The notes under the pieces are model-generated. The model made no database searches. It was not told the DNA's origin and saw only the letters and a program-made list of their open reading frames with translations. Made by a program: the position numbers and the translations under genes. Of a DNA stretch of 15,130 bases, positions 7,919-14,281 are shown piece after piece. Numbering within the stretch: position 1 is the stretch's first letter; every line of letters begins with the position of its first letter. Origin of the DNA: Candidatus Competibacteraceae bacterium (GTDB taxonomy: Bacteria; Pseudomonadota; Gammaproteobacteria; Competibacterales; Competibacteraceae); NCBI GenBank assembly GCA_012032855.1, contig JAAUQA010000022.1, positions 1 to 15,130 on the forward strand. Reading direction: 5' to 3'.

Positions 7919-7953
7919 GCTGCAGGCTAGGCTTAGTCATAATAAGCCGCAGC
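7919..7953. terminator. Bulged hairpin between the adaptor and kinase genes
   Basis: GCTGC (7919-7923) pairs with GCAGC (7949-7953), and inside it GGCTTA (7930-7935) with TAAGCC (7943-7948) around a 7-nt loop; a 6-nt bulge separates the stems. It lies just after the adaptor stop codon. ACTTTACT follows rather than a T-run, so it is a weak terminator candidate or an RNA processing or stability element. Confidence 0.35.
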
Positions 7954-7993
7954 ACTTTACTCAGAACAACCCATAGAGCAGACCCTCATCAAC

Positions 7994-8944
7994 ATGGAGA
8001 TACCGGGCTATAGCATCGAAGGCGAACTTGGCCGTGGCGGCATGGCAACCGTCTATCTGGCGATGCAAGAATCTCTCGAACGCCGGGTGGCGTTGAAAGT
8101 TATCAATCCCGCCTTAGTAACCGATGAAAACTTTACCAAGCGCTTTATACGCGAAGGTAGAATTATTGCGCAATTGATGGATCCTCGTATCGTCACTATT
8201 TTCGACGTAGGAAACCACAGCGATATTTACTTTTATCTGGCTATGGAGTACTTGCCCGGCGGGAATCTGGCAGAACGAATGAAAACCGGGTTACCGGTAG
8301 CCGAAACCCTGAGAATCATTAAAAGCGTCGCCAGCGCGCTTGGACATGCGCACAAACAAGGTATCATCCACCGTGATATCAAGCCGCAAAACATCATGTT
8401 TCGCGAGCAGGGCGATCCCGTTCTGACCGACTTCGGTATCGCCAAAGCGGTGGGTAGCGCTACCGTCATGACACAATCCGGCGTTTCGCTGGGCACTCCG
8501 CGTTATATGAGTCCAGAGCAGGTCAGGGGCAAGTTAGTCGATGCTCGTTCAGATCTTTACAGTCTAGGCGTATTGTTTTACGAAATGCTGACTGGGCAAC
8601 TCCCCTTCTCGGCTGATGACAGCTTTGCCTTAGCCTTTAAACATGTGACCGAGTCGATTCCCGATTTACCGCCCAAGCTGGTTGCTTTTCAACCCGTGCT
8701 GAATTGCCTGCTCGCCAAAGACCCACAAGAACGTTACCCATCATCCGAACAATACATCTTGGCATTGGAGCAGGCGGCGCATGATTATTTCACGCCACCC
8801 AGTGCCAAATACGACGAGACCGTCGTGACGCCGGTGCCTATCCAGCGCCGCCGAAGGAAAAAGCGCATCAATCCCTGGAAAGTTGGGATTCCGGCGACAA
8901 TCCTGACCGCTTTATCGGCGGGCGGAATATACTGGGCTTTTTAA
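7994..8944 (+). CDS. Transmembrane Ser/Thr protein kinase, kinase domain and membrane helix (first part of a frame-broken gene)
   Basis: Hanks-type (eukaryote-like) kinase. All catalytic landmarks are intact: glycine loop GELGRGGMATVYLA (residues 10-23), ATP Lys35 in VALKV, helix-C Glu54, HRDIKPQN at 126-133 (catalytic Asp128), DFG at 146-148, then GTPRYMSPEQ with a Thr/Ser-rich activation loop (VMTQSGVSLGTP) suited to autophosphorylation. HRD makes it an RD kinase. A basic stretch (RRRRKKR, about 285-291) precedes one hydrophobic helix (VGIPATILTALSAGGIYWAF), so the kinase faces the cytoplasm. The frame stops right after this helix at TAA 8942-8944, inside a run of five T. With six, it would read on as AFLNPSDPLQPD into the next open frame, which lacks an ATG start of its own. 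No clear ribosome-binding site precedes the ATG. Confidence 0.93.
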   Translation: MEIPGYSIEGELGRGGMATVYLAMQESLERRVALKVINPALVTDENFTKRFIREGRIIAQLMDPRIVTIFDVGNHSDIYFYLAMEYLPGGNLAERMKTGLPVAETLRIIKSVASALGHAHKQGIIHRDIKPQNIMFREQGDPVLTDFGIAKAVGSATVMTQSGVSLGTPRYMSPEQVRGKLVDARSDLYSLGVLFYEMLTGQLPFSADDSFALAFKHVTESIPDLPPKLVAFQPVLNCLLAKDPQERYPSSEQYILALEQAAHDYFTPPSAKYDETVVTPVPIQRRRRKKRINPWKVGIPATILTALSAGGIYWAF

Positions 8945-10305
8945 ATCCATCGGACCCACTGCAACCGGATCGAACCCCATCGATAGCTACCGCTCCAGCT
9001 GTTCCGGCGGACACTGAGCAACAGCAACTTGCAGCACAGCGCCAACAGGCAGAACGCTACTTGGCCGCAGCCCTAAGGGAAAAGCAGCAAGATGCATTGG
9101 AAGCCAGCATGGAGCAAATTGAGCAAGGATTGCAAATAATGCCGGAAAACCAAGAACTATTGGCTTTACGCGATCAAGTGCAATTGCAAGTGCAGTTACG
9201 GGATGCCAAGGAGCAAGCAGAAGCAGCGCAACGACAGCTTCAAGAAATTCGAGAGCAGGAGGCTGCTCAACGACAGCTTCAGCAGGCCCAAGAGCAGGAA
9301 GTCGCCCAACGAGAAGCGCAAGTACAAGAAGTTGCCCAACAGACAGAAACCATCCGGCAACAAGCCGAAGACGCTCTGGTAGGTGCTGAGCAACATCGTG
9401 AAAACGGCGAATTAGAAGCAAGCCTGCAAACCATTGCGGAAGGCTTGCAAGCGGTTCCAGAACATGCTGGTTTGCTGGCATTGCAACAAAGCATTCTGAT
9501 ACAGCAAACCCAGCAACGTAAACAAACTGAACAGCAGCAACAGCAAATTCAAGCTATTTTGGCCAACGCACGGCAGCTACGCGACGCTGGTGACCTTACC
9601 GACAGCTTAGCTGCAATCAAGCGTGGTTTGGAGTTGGACCCGGAAAACGGTGACCTGCTGACTTTGCGAGATGCACTCAACACTCAGCAGACTGAATCGC
9701 AGCTGGCTGGTTTGTTGGAAGTGTGTTCGGGCCACTTCAAGGCGAATCGATTAACGACAGGTCGCGGTGGCAATGCCTTCGATTGTTATTCCGATATATT
9801 GCGACAATACCCCGGCAATCAGGATGCCCGCTCGGGCCTGCAGCGCATTGAGGATCAATATGTTGCTTGGGCCGAAGCAACCATCCGTAAGGGCGATACC
9901 ACCAAAACCGAGAGTTATCTGCAGCGGCTTGAACAAGTTAATCCTCAATCCAGTCGTTTGCTGACATTGCGAAATCGAATAGCTCAGATTAAACAAGAGG
10001 CTCAGACTGAAGCGCAAGCGCAAGCGCAAGCCCAGGCTAAGACTGAAGCCGAAGCCGAAGCAAAAGCGAGAGCTGAAGCTGAAGCTGAAGCAAAAGCACG
10101 TGCCGCGGCGCAAGCTCAAGCTGAGGAAAAAGCTCAGGCGGAGGCCCAAGCAAAGGCTCAGGCACAAGCGGAAGCCCGCGCTGCATTCGAAGCGAAAGCG
10201 GAAGCGATGTGGAACGTGGTCAAAACAGTAACGAAGCAGCCGATGTGGAACAGTTTTTGGCTGCCTTCTCGGACAGTCCTCGCTATGCCCTGGCGGCGCG
10301 CTTAA
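8941..10305 (+). CDS. Gln/Ala-rich coiled coil with four TPR-like repeats (middle part of the kinase gene)
   Basis: Open from the kinase stop to 10305, with no ATG start at its 5' end (first usable codon TTG 9061), so it reads as a continuation of the kinase, lying on the periplasmic side of the membrane helix. Four related segments of about 41 residues recur near 9058, 9364, 9556 and 9859, each ending in a version of GLxxxPENxxLLxLRD; they resemble TPR helix pairs. Between them lie Gln-rich heptad-like stretches, including an exact 14-base direct repeat (9229-9242 and 9268-9281, period 39 bp). From about 10000 it turns into Ala/Glu/Gln/Lys coiled coil like TolA's helical domain. The last 30 residues (from MWNVVKT) are unlike the rest and come from the second frame break. 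Confidence 0.72.
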   Translation, partial: LNPSDPLQPDRTPSIATAPAVPADTEQQQLAAQRQQAERYLAAALREKQQDALEASMEQIEQGLQIMPENQELLALRDQVQLQVQLRDAKEQAEAAQRQLQEIREQEAAQRQLQQAQEQEVAQREAQVQEVAQQTETIRQQAEDALVGAEQHRENGELEASLQTIAEGLQAVPEHAGLLALQQSILIQQTQQRKQTEQQQQQIQAILANARQLRDAGDLTDSLAAIKRGLELDPENGDLLTLRDALNTQQTESQLAGLLEVCSGHFKANRLTTGRGGNAFDCYSDILRQYPGNQDARSGLQRIEDQYVAWAEATIRKGDTTKTESYLQRLEQVNPQSSRLLTLRNRIAQIKQEAQTEAQAQAQAQAKTEAEAEAKARAEAEAEAKARAAAQAQAEEKAQAEAQAKAQAQAEARAAFEAKAEAMWNVVKTVTKQPMWNSFWLPSRTVLAMPWRRA

Positions 10306-10832
10306 AGCTCGAACAACTGCAACAGCTTCAAAAGCCACCGAGTAAAGCAACTGAACCCGTCCCCGCGTCACCACCGCCAACAGTCACACCGACCGCGCAG
10401 CCCCAAAAACAAGCGCCCGGTTGTGTGGAGGGCAACTGCGGTAATGGCATCGGTACGTTTCATTATCCAAGTGGCGACAAGTACACCGGCCAATTTAGAA
10501 ACGCTGTGATTAATGGGCGGGGCACTTATCTCTACAAAAATGGTGAGAAATATGCAGGTGAATTTAGAAATGGGCTGCTAAATGGGCGGGGCACTTATTA
10601 CTACAATAGTGGCAATCGGTATGATGGCCAATGGAAAGACGGCAAAAGGCATGGGCAAGGCACTTTCTTCAATGCGCAACGTGGAGATAAATACGTGGGT
10701 TCATACAAAAACGGCCGCACCAACGGTCAAGGTGTTTATTATTACTCAAACGGCGACCGGTATGAAGGTGAATGGCTCAATGGAAGAAAGCATGGCCAAG
10801 GCGTTTTTTATTCCGCTAGCGCGAAAAGGTAG
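10209..10832 (+). CDS. MORN-repeat protein segment (last part of the kinase gene)
   Basis: 207 aa from a GTG that is probably not a true start. The first 30 residues (DVEQFLAAFSDSPRYALAA...) complete the helical region of the preceding frame. A Pro-rich linker (PVPASPPPTVTPTAQPQ) follows, then a Cys pair (CVEGNC) and five to six MORN repeats of 23 residues with consensus GxGTYxYxNGDxYxGxWxNGxxH. MORN repeats form extended beta sheets that bind lipids or partner proteins; here they would lie in the periplasm. The stop at 10830-10832 falls in a sixth, incomplete repeat just after AAAA. Removing one A would extend it by 10 residues (GSRHMGKRQES, to a TAA at 10861), so a further small frame error is possible. 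Confidence 0.85.
   Translation: MERGQNSNEAADVEQFLAAFSDSPRYALAARLKLEQLQQLQKPPSKATEPVPASPPPTVTPTAQPQKQAPGCVEGNCGNGIGTFHYPSGDKYTGQFRNAVINGRGTYLYKNGEKYAGEFRNGLLNGRGTYYYNSGNRYDGQWKDGKRHGQGTFFNAQRGDKYVGSYKNGRTNGQGVYYYSNGDRYEGEWLNGRKHGQGVFYSASAKR
10446..10829 (+). repeat. MORN tandem repeat array, 69-bp unit
   Basis: Five to six units of about 69 bp (23 codons). Two neighbouring units still share exact DNA: AATGGGCGGGGCACTTA occurs at 10512-10528 and 10581-10597, and AATTTAGAA at 10492 and 10561, both 69 bp apart, suggesting a fairly recent unit duplication. One unit (GTFFNAQRGDKY) carries an extra residue. Confidence 0.85.
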
Positions 10833-10900
10833 TCGGCATATGGGAAAACGACAGGAGAGTTAAAGTTACCGCTATTCAGTAAGATGAACTGGTTTGGCTA

Positions 10901-10976
10901 ATACAAATCCCGGAAAAAAGGTTAGCACTAATTTAACCGAGTCTTCCTTACCTATCGTACTGCTTCGGATTTGTAT
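10901..10976. repeat. 10-bp inverted repeat in the convergent intergenic region
   Basis: ATACAAATCC (10901-10910) and GGATTTGTAT (10967-10976) are perfect inverted copies 56 bp apart, between the convergent ends of the MORN and PLDc_N genes. Nothing else in 10833-11057 is recognisable beyond a weak GGTTA/TAACC hairpin near 10920. It may be a bidirectional termination structure or chance; no T-run follows. Confidence 0.3.
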
Positions 10977-11057
10977 GTGCTCCAGATACTTCGTTCGATA
11001 ATAATCCTTTTCCATTAAACCGGTTGATAATTGTTGCTTGGCCAGGGCTTGCCCTGA

Positions 11058-11258
11058 TTATGAGTTGGTTGATCGCGATGCACGGGGTCCGAAGAAAAAC
11101 CAAATAATCAATCCCAACAGCGGTAACAATAAAATCAGGACGATCCATAGCACTTTTTTGCCGGTCGAAGCTCGGCTTTGTACGGTACTGATTATTGCCC
11201 ATATATCGGCAATTAATATGAGTAAGCCGAAAAAACCGCCAACTTCAATATCAATCAT
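11058..11258 (-). CDS. PLDc_N-type small membrane protein
   Basis: 66-67 aa. It matches the short stand-alone version of the phospholipase D / cardiolipin synthase N-terminal domain (PLDc_N): two hydrophobic helices (GGFFGLLILIADIWAIIS and VLWIVLILLLPLLGLIIWFF) around STGKKVLW, ending in the family motif FFGPR. These proteins lack the catalytic HKD motifs and their function is unknown; inner-membrane location is expected. Two adjacent ATGs (11261, 11258) share the GAGG site; the second has the better spacing (7 nt), so it is used here. It lies 93 bp after the glnE stop on the same strand. A short CAGGG/CCCTG hairpin (11043-11056) sits right after its stop codon. Confidence 0.85.
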   Translation of the reverse strand: MIDIEVGGFFGLLILIADIWAIISTVQSRASTGKKVLWIVLILLLPLLGLIIWFFFGPRASRSTNS

Positions 11259-11351
11259 CATCTATCCTCTTCATTGGTTAAAAGCCACGATAACTCGTCG
11301 ATTGTGCCGACTCCTTTGGAACACCATAAGTATTCTTGTCGGAGCGTTTAA

Positions 11352-12209
11352 TTACACCTCTTCCATCAGCTGTCGCCAGATCCGCACCACAGCTTCCCGG
11401 TAGGATTCCACAGTGGCCAACGGGACCAGGCCGGGTAGTTCCTGTAAGGTGAGTCGATGGATAAGGCGCCGTAAGCCACGATAGGCGTCGCGCAGCAGGG
11501 TCGCATCCTGTGCGCTTAGAATCCCGTATTGTTCCAAACCGTCCAACTGGCGAATATTATCCGTATAAGTCAACAGCGCCGGATAACGATGCGCGTGCGC
11601 TAACACCGCATATTGCACCATGAATTCAATATCGGCGATACCACCGGGATCTTGTTTCAAATGAAAAGCACCGGTTTGTTGGGAGCCAAGCTCTTCGCGC
11701 ATCCGCTCGCGCATCTCCCGTACCTCGCGGCGCAGCTGAATGGGATCGCGTTCCCGACTCAAGACGTCCCGGCGGATCGCATCGAATTGTTCCGCCAACG
11801 CGGTCGATCCGGCCACCACCCGCGCTCTAACCAAAGCCTGATGTTCCCAAGTCCAGGCTTGTTTTTGTTGATATTCAATAAAAGCATCCAGGCTACTGAC
11901 CAGCAGACCCGCGCGGCCACTGGGTCTTAACCGTGTATCGACCTCATACAGTTCGCCCGCTGCCGTGCGAGTGCTCACCCAGTGAATGATGCGTTTGACC
12001 AGCTTGGCGAAAAAGGCTCCGTTTTCGATAGCGCGCGGACCACTGGTGTGTTGCTGTTGACCGGCGCTGTCGTGCAGAAATACCAAATCCAAATCCGAAC
12101 CGTAGTTCAATTCAATGCCGCCGAGTTTGCCATAAGCAATGATGGCAAAATTTGCCTTGCGCTGTTGACCCTCCACAGTGCAGATCGGCGCGCCAAAACG
12201 CGGTAGCAA
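11352..12209 (-). CDS. glnE: GlnE fragment 3: C-terminal adenylyltransferase domain
   Basis: The 285-residue frame carries the second nucleotidyltransferase domain of GlnE, the one that adenylylates glutamine synthetase. Seen: YGKLGGIELNYGSDLDLVF with the metal-binding DxD pair, YEVDTRLRPSGRAGLLV, and GGIADIEFMVQYAVL in the following helical part, ending RIWRQLMEEV as the family does. The frame opens at a TTG that codes for an internal Leu, not a true start. It joins the middle fragment (LELAW + ADLLPRFGAPIC) if one C is removed from CCCC at 12215-12218. Confidence 0.92.
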   Translation of the reverse strand: MLPRFGAPICTVEGQQRKANFAIIAYGKLGGIELNYGSDLDLVFLHDSAGQQQHTSGPRAIENGAFFAKLVKRIIHWVSTRTAAGELYEVDTRLRPSGRAGLLVSSLDAFIEYQQKQAWTWEHQALVRARVVAGSTALAEQFDAIRRDVLSRERDPIQLRREVREMRERMREELGSQQTGAFHLKQDPGGIADIEFMVQYAVLAHAHRYPALLTYTDNIRQLDGLEQYGILSAQDATLLRDAYRGLRRLIHRLTLQELPGLVPLATVESYREAVVRIWRQLMEEV

Positions 12210-13776
12210 ATCGGCCCCAAGCCAGTTCCAATACTTTACGCAACAACACTTCAGCGATTTCGGTCAAGTGGTCGCTGACCACCATCAAGGGCATGGCATC
12301 GCTGACATCGGCGGAGGCTACCCGCAACATCTGAGTTTGTTGAAAATGCCGCAGTGCATCGATGACTTGCTCTCCGTCATCGGCCGGAACCTGCTCCAAA
12401 TAGCGCTGTAGTTCCGGTCCCATACCGCTGCGGTCAGGCGGATGATAAAGCGTGACGGGGTCCAGCAGTTCGTCCAGCAGGAGCGGATGGCGAGTGAGGT
12501 GGCGAGCAATCCAGACACTAGCGGCACACAGCTTGACCAGTTGCGCCAACGCTTGAGGTTTTTCAAATAGCAAAGACAGGTATACGGAACGGCGGGCAAT
12601 CGTTTCCAACAACTGAATAAGACGTTCCAAGGTTACGGCAGGTTCAGCAACGACGGTCACTGCCTCTAACACCAATGGCATGAGCTTATCCAGCCGCTCC
12701 CGCCCGCGCTGACTCAAACTCCGATAGGTTAGGCCACTTTGTAAATGTTGCAATTTACGCCATACTTGAGCGGGTTCAGCGAAGTCCCGCGTAGCTAAAT
12801 AGGCCACTGCGTTTTCCTCGCTCGTGACTCCGTTCCAAAGTGAAGCGAAATCCAACGCCGTACTCGTTGACTGTTCGGGTGCAGCCTCGAATACCAGAGC
12901 AAATTGGGCCGACACGCAGTCGGTGTGTTGCAACAGTACCTGCTTGAACGATTCCCAATCCGAAAATCCCATGCTCCAAGCCAAGCGGAGTTTTGCAGTC
13001 GCATCGGTCGGCAGGTTATGGGTTTGTTGATCCGACCAAGCTTGCAGACGGTTTTCTACCCTTCTCAGGAAATCATAAGCCTGGTTGAGGACGTCGACTG
13101 TCGTGGCAAGTAACCGCCCGCTGGCGGCCAAGTAATCCAACACCGGAACTAAACTCCGTTGACGTAAGGCCGGTTCGCGACCGCCATAAATGAGCTGAAA
13201 GGCTTGCCCGATGAACTCAATTTCACGAATCCCGCCCGGCCCCAACTTAACGTTGCGAAACATGCTTTTGCGCTCCACCTCGCGGCTGATCAGTGCCTTC
13301 ATAGTACGCAACGACTCGAATGCACTGTAATCCAAATAGCGACGATAGATGAACGGGCGTAACCGCTCCAGTAGTTCTTCCCCGGCGGCATGATCACCGG
13401 CGCATACCCGGGCTTTAATCATGGCGTAACGTTCCCAGTCACGACCGTGATTTTGGTAATACTCCTCGAAGGCATCGAAATGCATGACTAACGGGCCGGA
13501 CTCGCCGAAGGGCCGCAAGCGCATATCGATCCGAAACACAAACCCGTCCGCAGTCGGTTCGTGTATCACCTTGATCAGGTTTTGGCCGAGACGGCGGAAA
13601 AAGTCCTCATTACTCATTCCACGACGGGTATCGGTATGACCTTTGCGCGGGAAGGTGAACATCAAATCGATGTCGGAAGAAAAATTCAGTTCTCCGCCGC
13701 CCAGCTTGCCATCCCCAGCACAACCAGCTGTTGCGCATTGCCTTGATCGTCCTGTGGCACCCCGAACCGTTGACAA
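12112..13776 (-). CDS. glnE: GlnE fragment 2: adenylyl-removase catalytic core and linker helices
   Basis: The real protein part runs from KLGGGELNFSSDIDLMF (from 13707; DxD metal site) to LELAW (about 12217). It contains FRIDMRLRPFGESGPLV, GGIREIEFIGQAFQLIYGG and FLRRVENRLQ, then the long helical linker between the two GlnE domains, which carries the regulatory region in this family. The first about 23 residues before KLGGGEL and the last about 35 after LELAW are out-of-frame readthrough and should not be trusted. Confidence 0.9.
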   Translation of the reverse strand: MSTVRGATGRSRQCATAGCAGDGKLGGGELNFSSDIDLMFTFPRKGHTDTRRGMSNEDFFRRLGQNLIKVIHEPTADGFVFRIDMRLRPFGESGPLVMHFDAFEEYYQNHGRDWERYAMIKARVCAGDHAAGEELLERLRPFIYRRYLDYSAFESLRTMKALISREVERKSMFRNVKLGPGGIREIEFIGQAFQLIYGGREPALRQRSLVPVLDYLAASGRLLATTVDVLNQAYDFLRRVENRLQAWSDQQTHNLPTDATAKLRLAWSMGFSDWESFKQVLLQHTDCVSAQFALVFEAAPEQSTSTALDFASLWNGVTSEENAVAYLATRDFAEPAQVWRKLQHLQSGLTYRSLSQRGRERLDKLMPLVLEAVTVVAEPAVTLERLIQLLETIARRSVYLSLLFEKPQALAQLVKLCAASVWIARHLTRHPLLLDELLDPVTLYHPPDRSGMGPELQRYLEQVPADDGEQVIDALRHFQQTQMLRVASADVSDAMPLMVVSDHLTEIAEVLLRKVLELAWGRFATAFWRADLHCGGSTAQGKFCHHCLWQTRRH

Positions 13777-14210
13777 TGCCAGGCGTAGATTTTATCCAAT
13801 GCCGCATCAAGGACAGCATCGGCTAGCCCGGACAGCGCCGATAAGGTTTCGGAGAGCGAAGCTAGCCCTACCAAGTCCCGCCATGCGATACGCGCCATTT
13901 CCCAACGGCGGAACCGCCGTAAGACCGTCATCAAGGCTTGTTCATTATCGACACCGGCTAGTTCAGCAGCTAACCGCTGCGCGCTACGAGAGACTGTAGC
14001 CGGACCCGTCACGGTCAATTCGCCACTATCCAGTAGCTGTTGGAATACTTGTGGTTCACGACAGCAGGAACGGGCCACGAATTCGCTGGCCGCCCAGACT
14101 CGCACCAATGCATCCCAAGGCATTGCGGTCAAGGCCAGGTTGTCGCGGGCAGCGGCGTCACTGAAATGCTGCCAATGAGTGACCACCTCGGCTTGTAGGG
14201 CAAGGGGCAA
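13686..14210 (-). CDS. glnE: GlnE fragment 1: N-terminus up to the first catalytic motif
   Basis: 174 residues from a TTG without a ribosome-binding site. RRFRRWEMARIAWRDLVG and DAALDKIYAWHCQRFGVP are standard GlnE N-terminal elements, leading into QQLVVLGM. There the expected GMGKLGGGEL becomes GMASWAAEN and a stop because one G is missing from the GGG expected at 13709-13710 (CC on the plus strand). A better start, ATG 14247 with GGGGA just upstream, comes into frame if one A is removed from 14229-14232. Confidence 0.88.
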   Translation of the reverse strand: MPLALQAEVVTHWQHFSDAAARDNLALTAMPWDALVRVWAASEFVARSCCREPQVFQQLLDSGELTVTGPATVSRSAQRLAAELAGVDNEQALMTVLRRFRRWEMARIAWRDLVGLASLSETLSALSGLADAVLDAALDKIYAWHCQRFGVPQDDQGNAQQLVVLGMASWAAEN

Positions 14211-14281
14211 GTCGGCCAGAGCCTGTTCAAAACGCGCGCATGTTCATTCCCCAACCTGCAGCTTGCCGATTTGCTGCCGCA

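Larger units (their letters stand above)
7994..10832 (+). pseudogene. Reconstructed kinase / TM / TPR-like / coiled-coil / MORN gene, broken by two single-base losses
   Basis: The three consecutive plus-strand frames (7994-8944, 8941-10305, 10209-10832) read as one protein of about 946 aa if one T is restored at 8938-8942 and one base near 10195-10210. Order: cytoplasmic kinase (1-280), basic linker and membrane helix (about 297-317), four TPR-like helical repeats mixed with Gln-rich coiled coil (about 350-660), Ala/Glu/Gln/Lys low-complexity coiled coil (about 670-740), a short helical segment and Pro-rich linker, then five to six MORN repeats (about 818-946). It is called a pseudogene only because the frame is broken as given. 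The absence of any other damage makes sequence error at least as likely as gene decay; a third view is that these are separate genes. Confidence 0.6.
11352..14247 (-). pseudogene. glnE: Reconstructed glnE, glutamine synthetase adenylyltransferase / adenylyl-removing enzyme, frame-broken as given
   Basis: Bifunctional enzyme that attaches AMP to or removes it from the conserved Tyr of glutamine synthetase in response to PII/GlnB and glutamine. All parts of a full-length protein are present on the minus strand, in order and without gaps, but in three frames. One-base repairs at 13709-13710 (add one C on the plus strand), 12215-12218 (remove one C) and probably 14229-14232 (remove one A, which gives the start ATG 14247, MNMRAFEQALADLPLALQ) restore about 964 aa, within the family's range. 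Both catalytic domains look intact, so decay is less likely than sequence error. The start lies 34 bp after the stop of the YdgA-like gene, suggesting one operon. Confidence 0.75.

Noticed and set aside
8987..9481. Minus-strand Leu/Ala-rich frame of 164 codons resembling a membrane protein
   Set aside because: The reverse complement of Gln/Glu-rich codons gives Leu-rich peptides; there is no ribosome-binding site or family match.
10000..10200. Low-complexity GCx/GAx repeats considered as a simple-sequence or CRISPR-like array
   Set aside because: There are no regular spacers or conserved repeat units; it is coding sequence for an Ala/Glu/Gln/Lys coiled coil.
9751..10380. Minus-strand frame of 209 codons with a Phe/Ser/Arg/Leu-rich segment
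   Set aside because: It is the complement of the Ala/Glu/Gln coiled-coil coding repeat; the odd composition is a reverse-strand artefact.
10948..11202. Minus-strand 84-codon frame overlapping the PLDc_N gene
   Set aside because: It overlaps, in another frame, a gene with a clear family match and a good ribosome-binding site.
11262..11351. CCGAC/GTCGG inverted repeat between glnE and the PLDc_N gene as a terminator
   Set aside because: The stem is only 5 bp with a loop of about 28 nt and no T-run.
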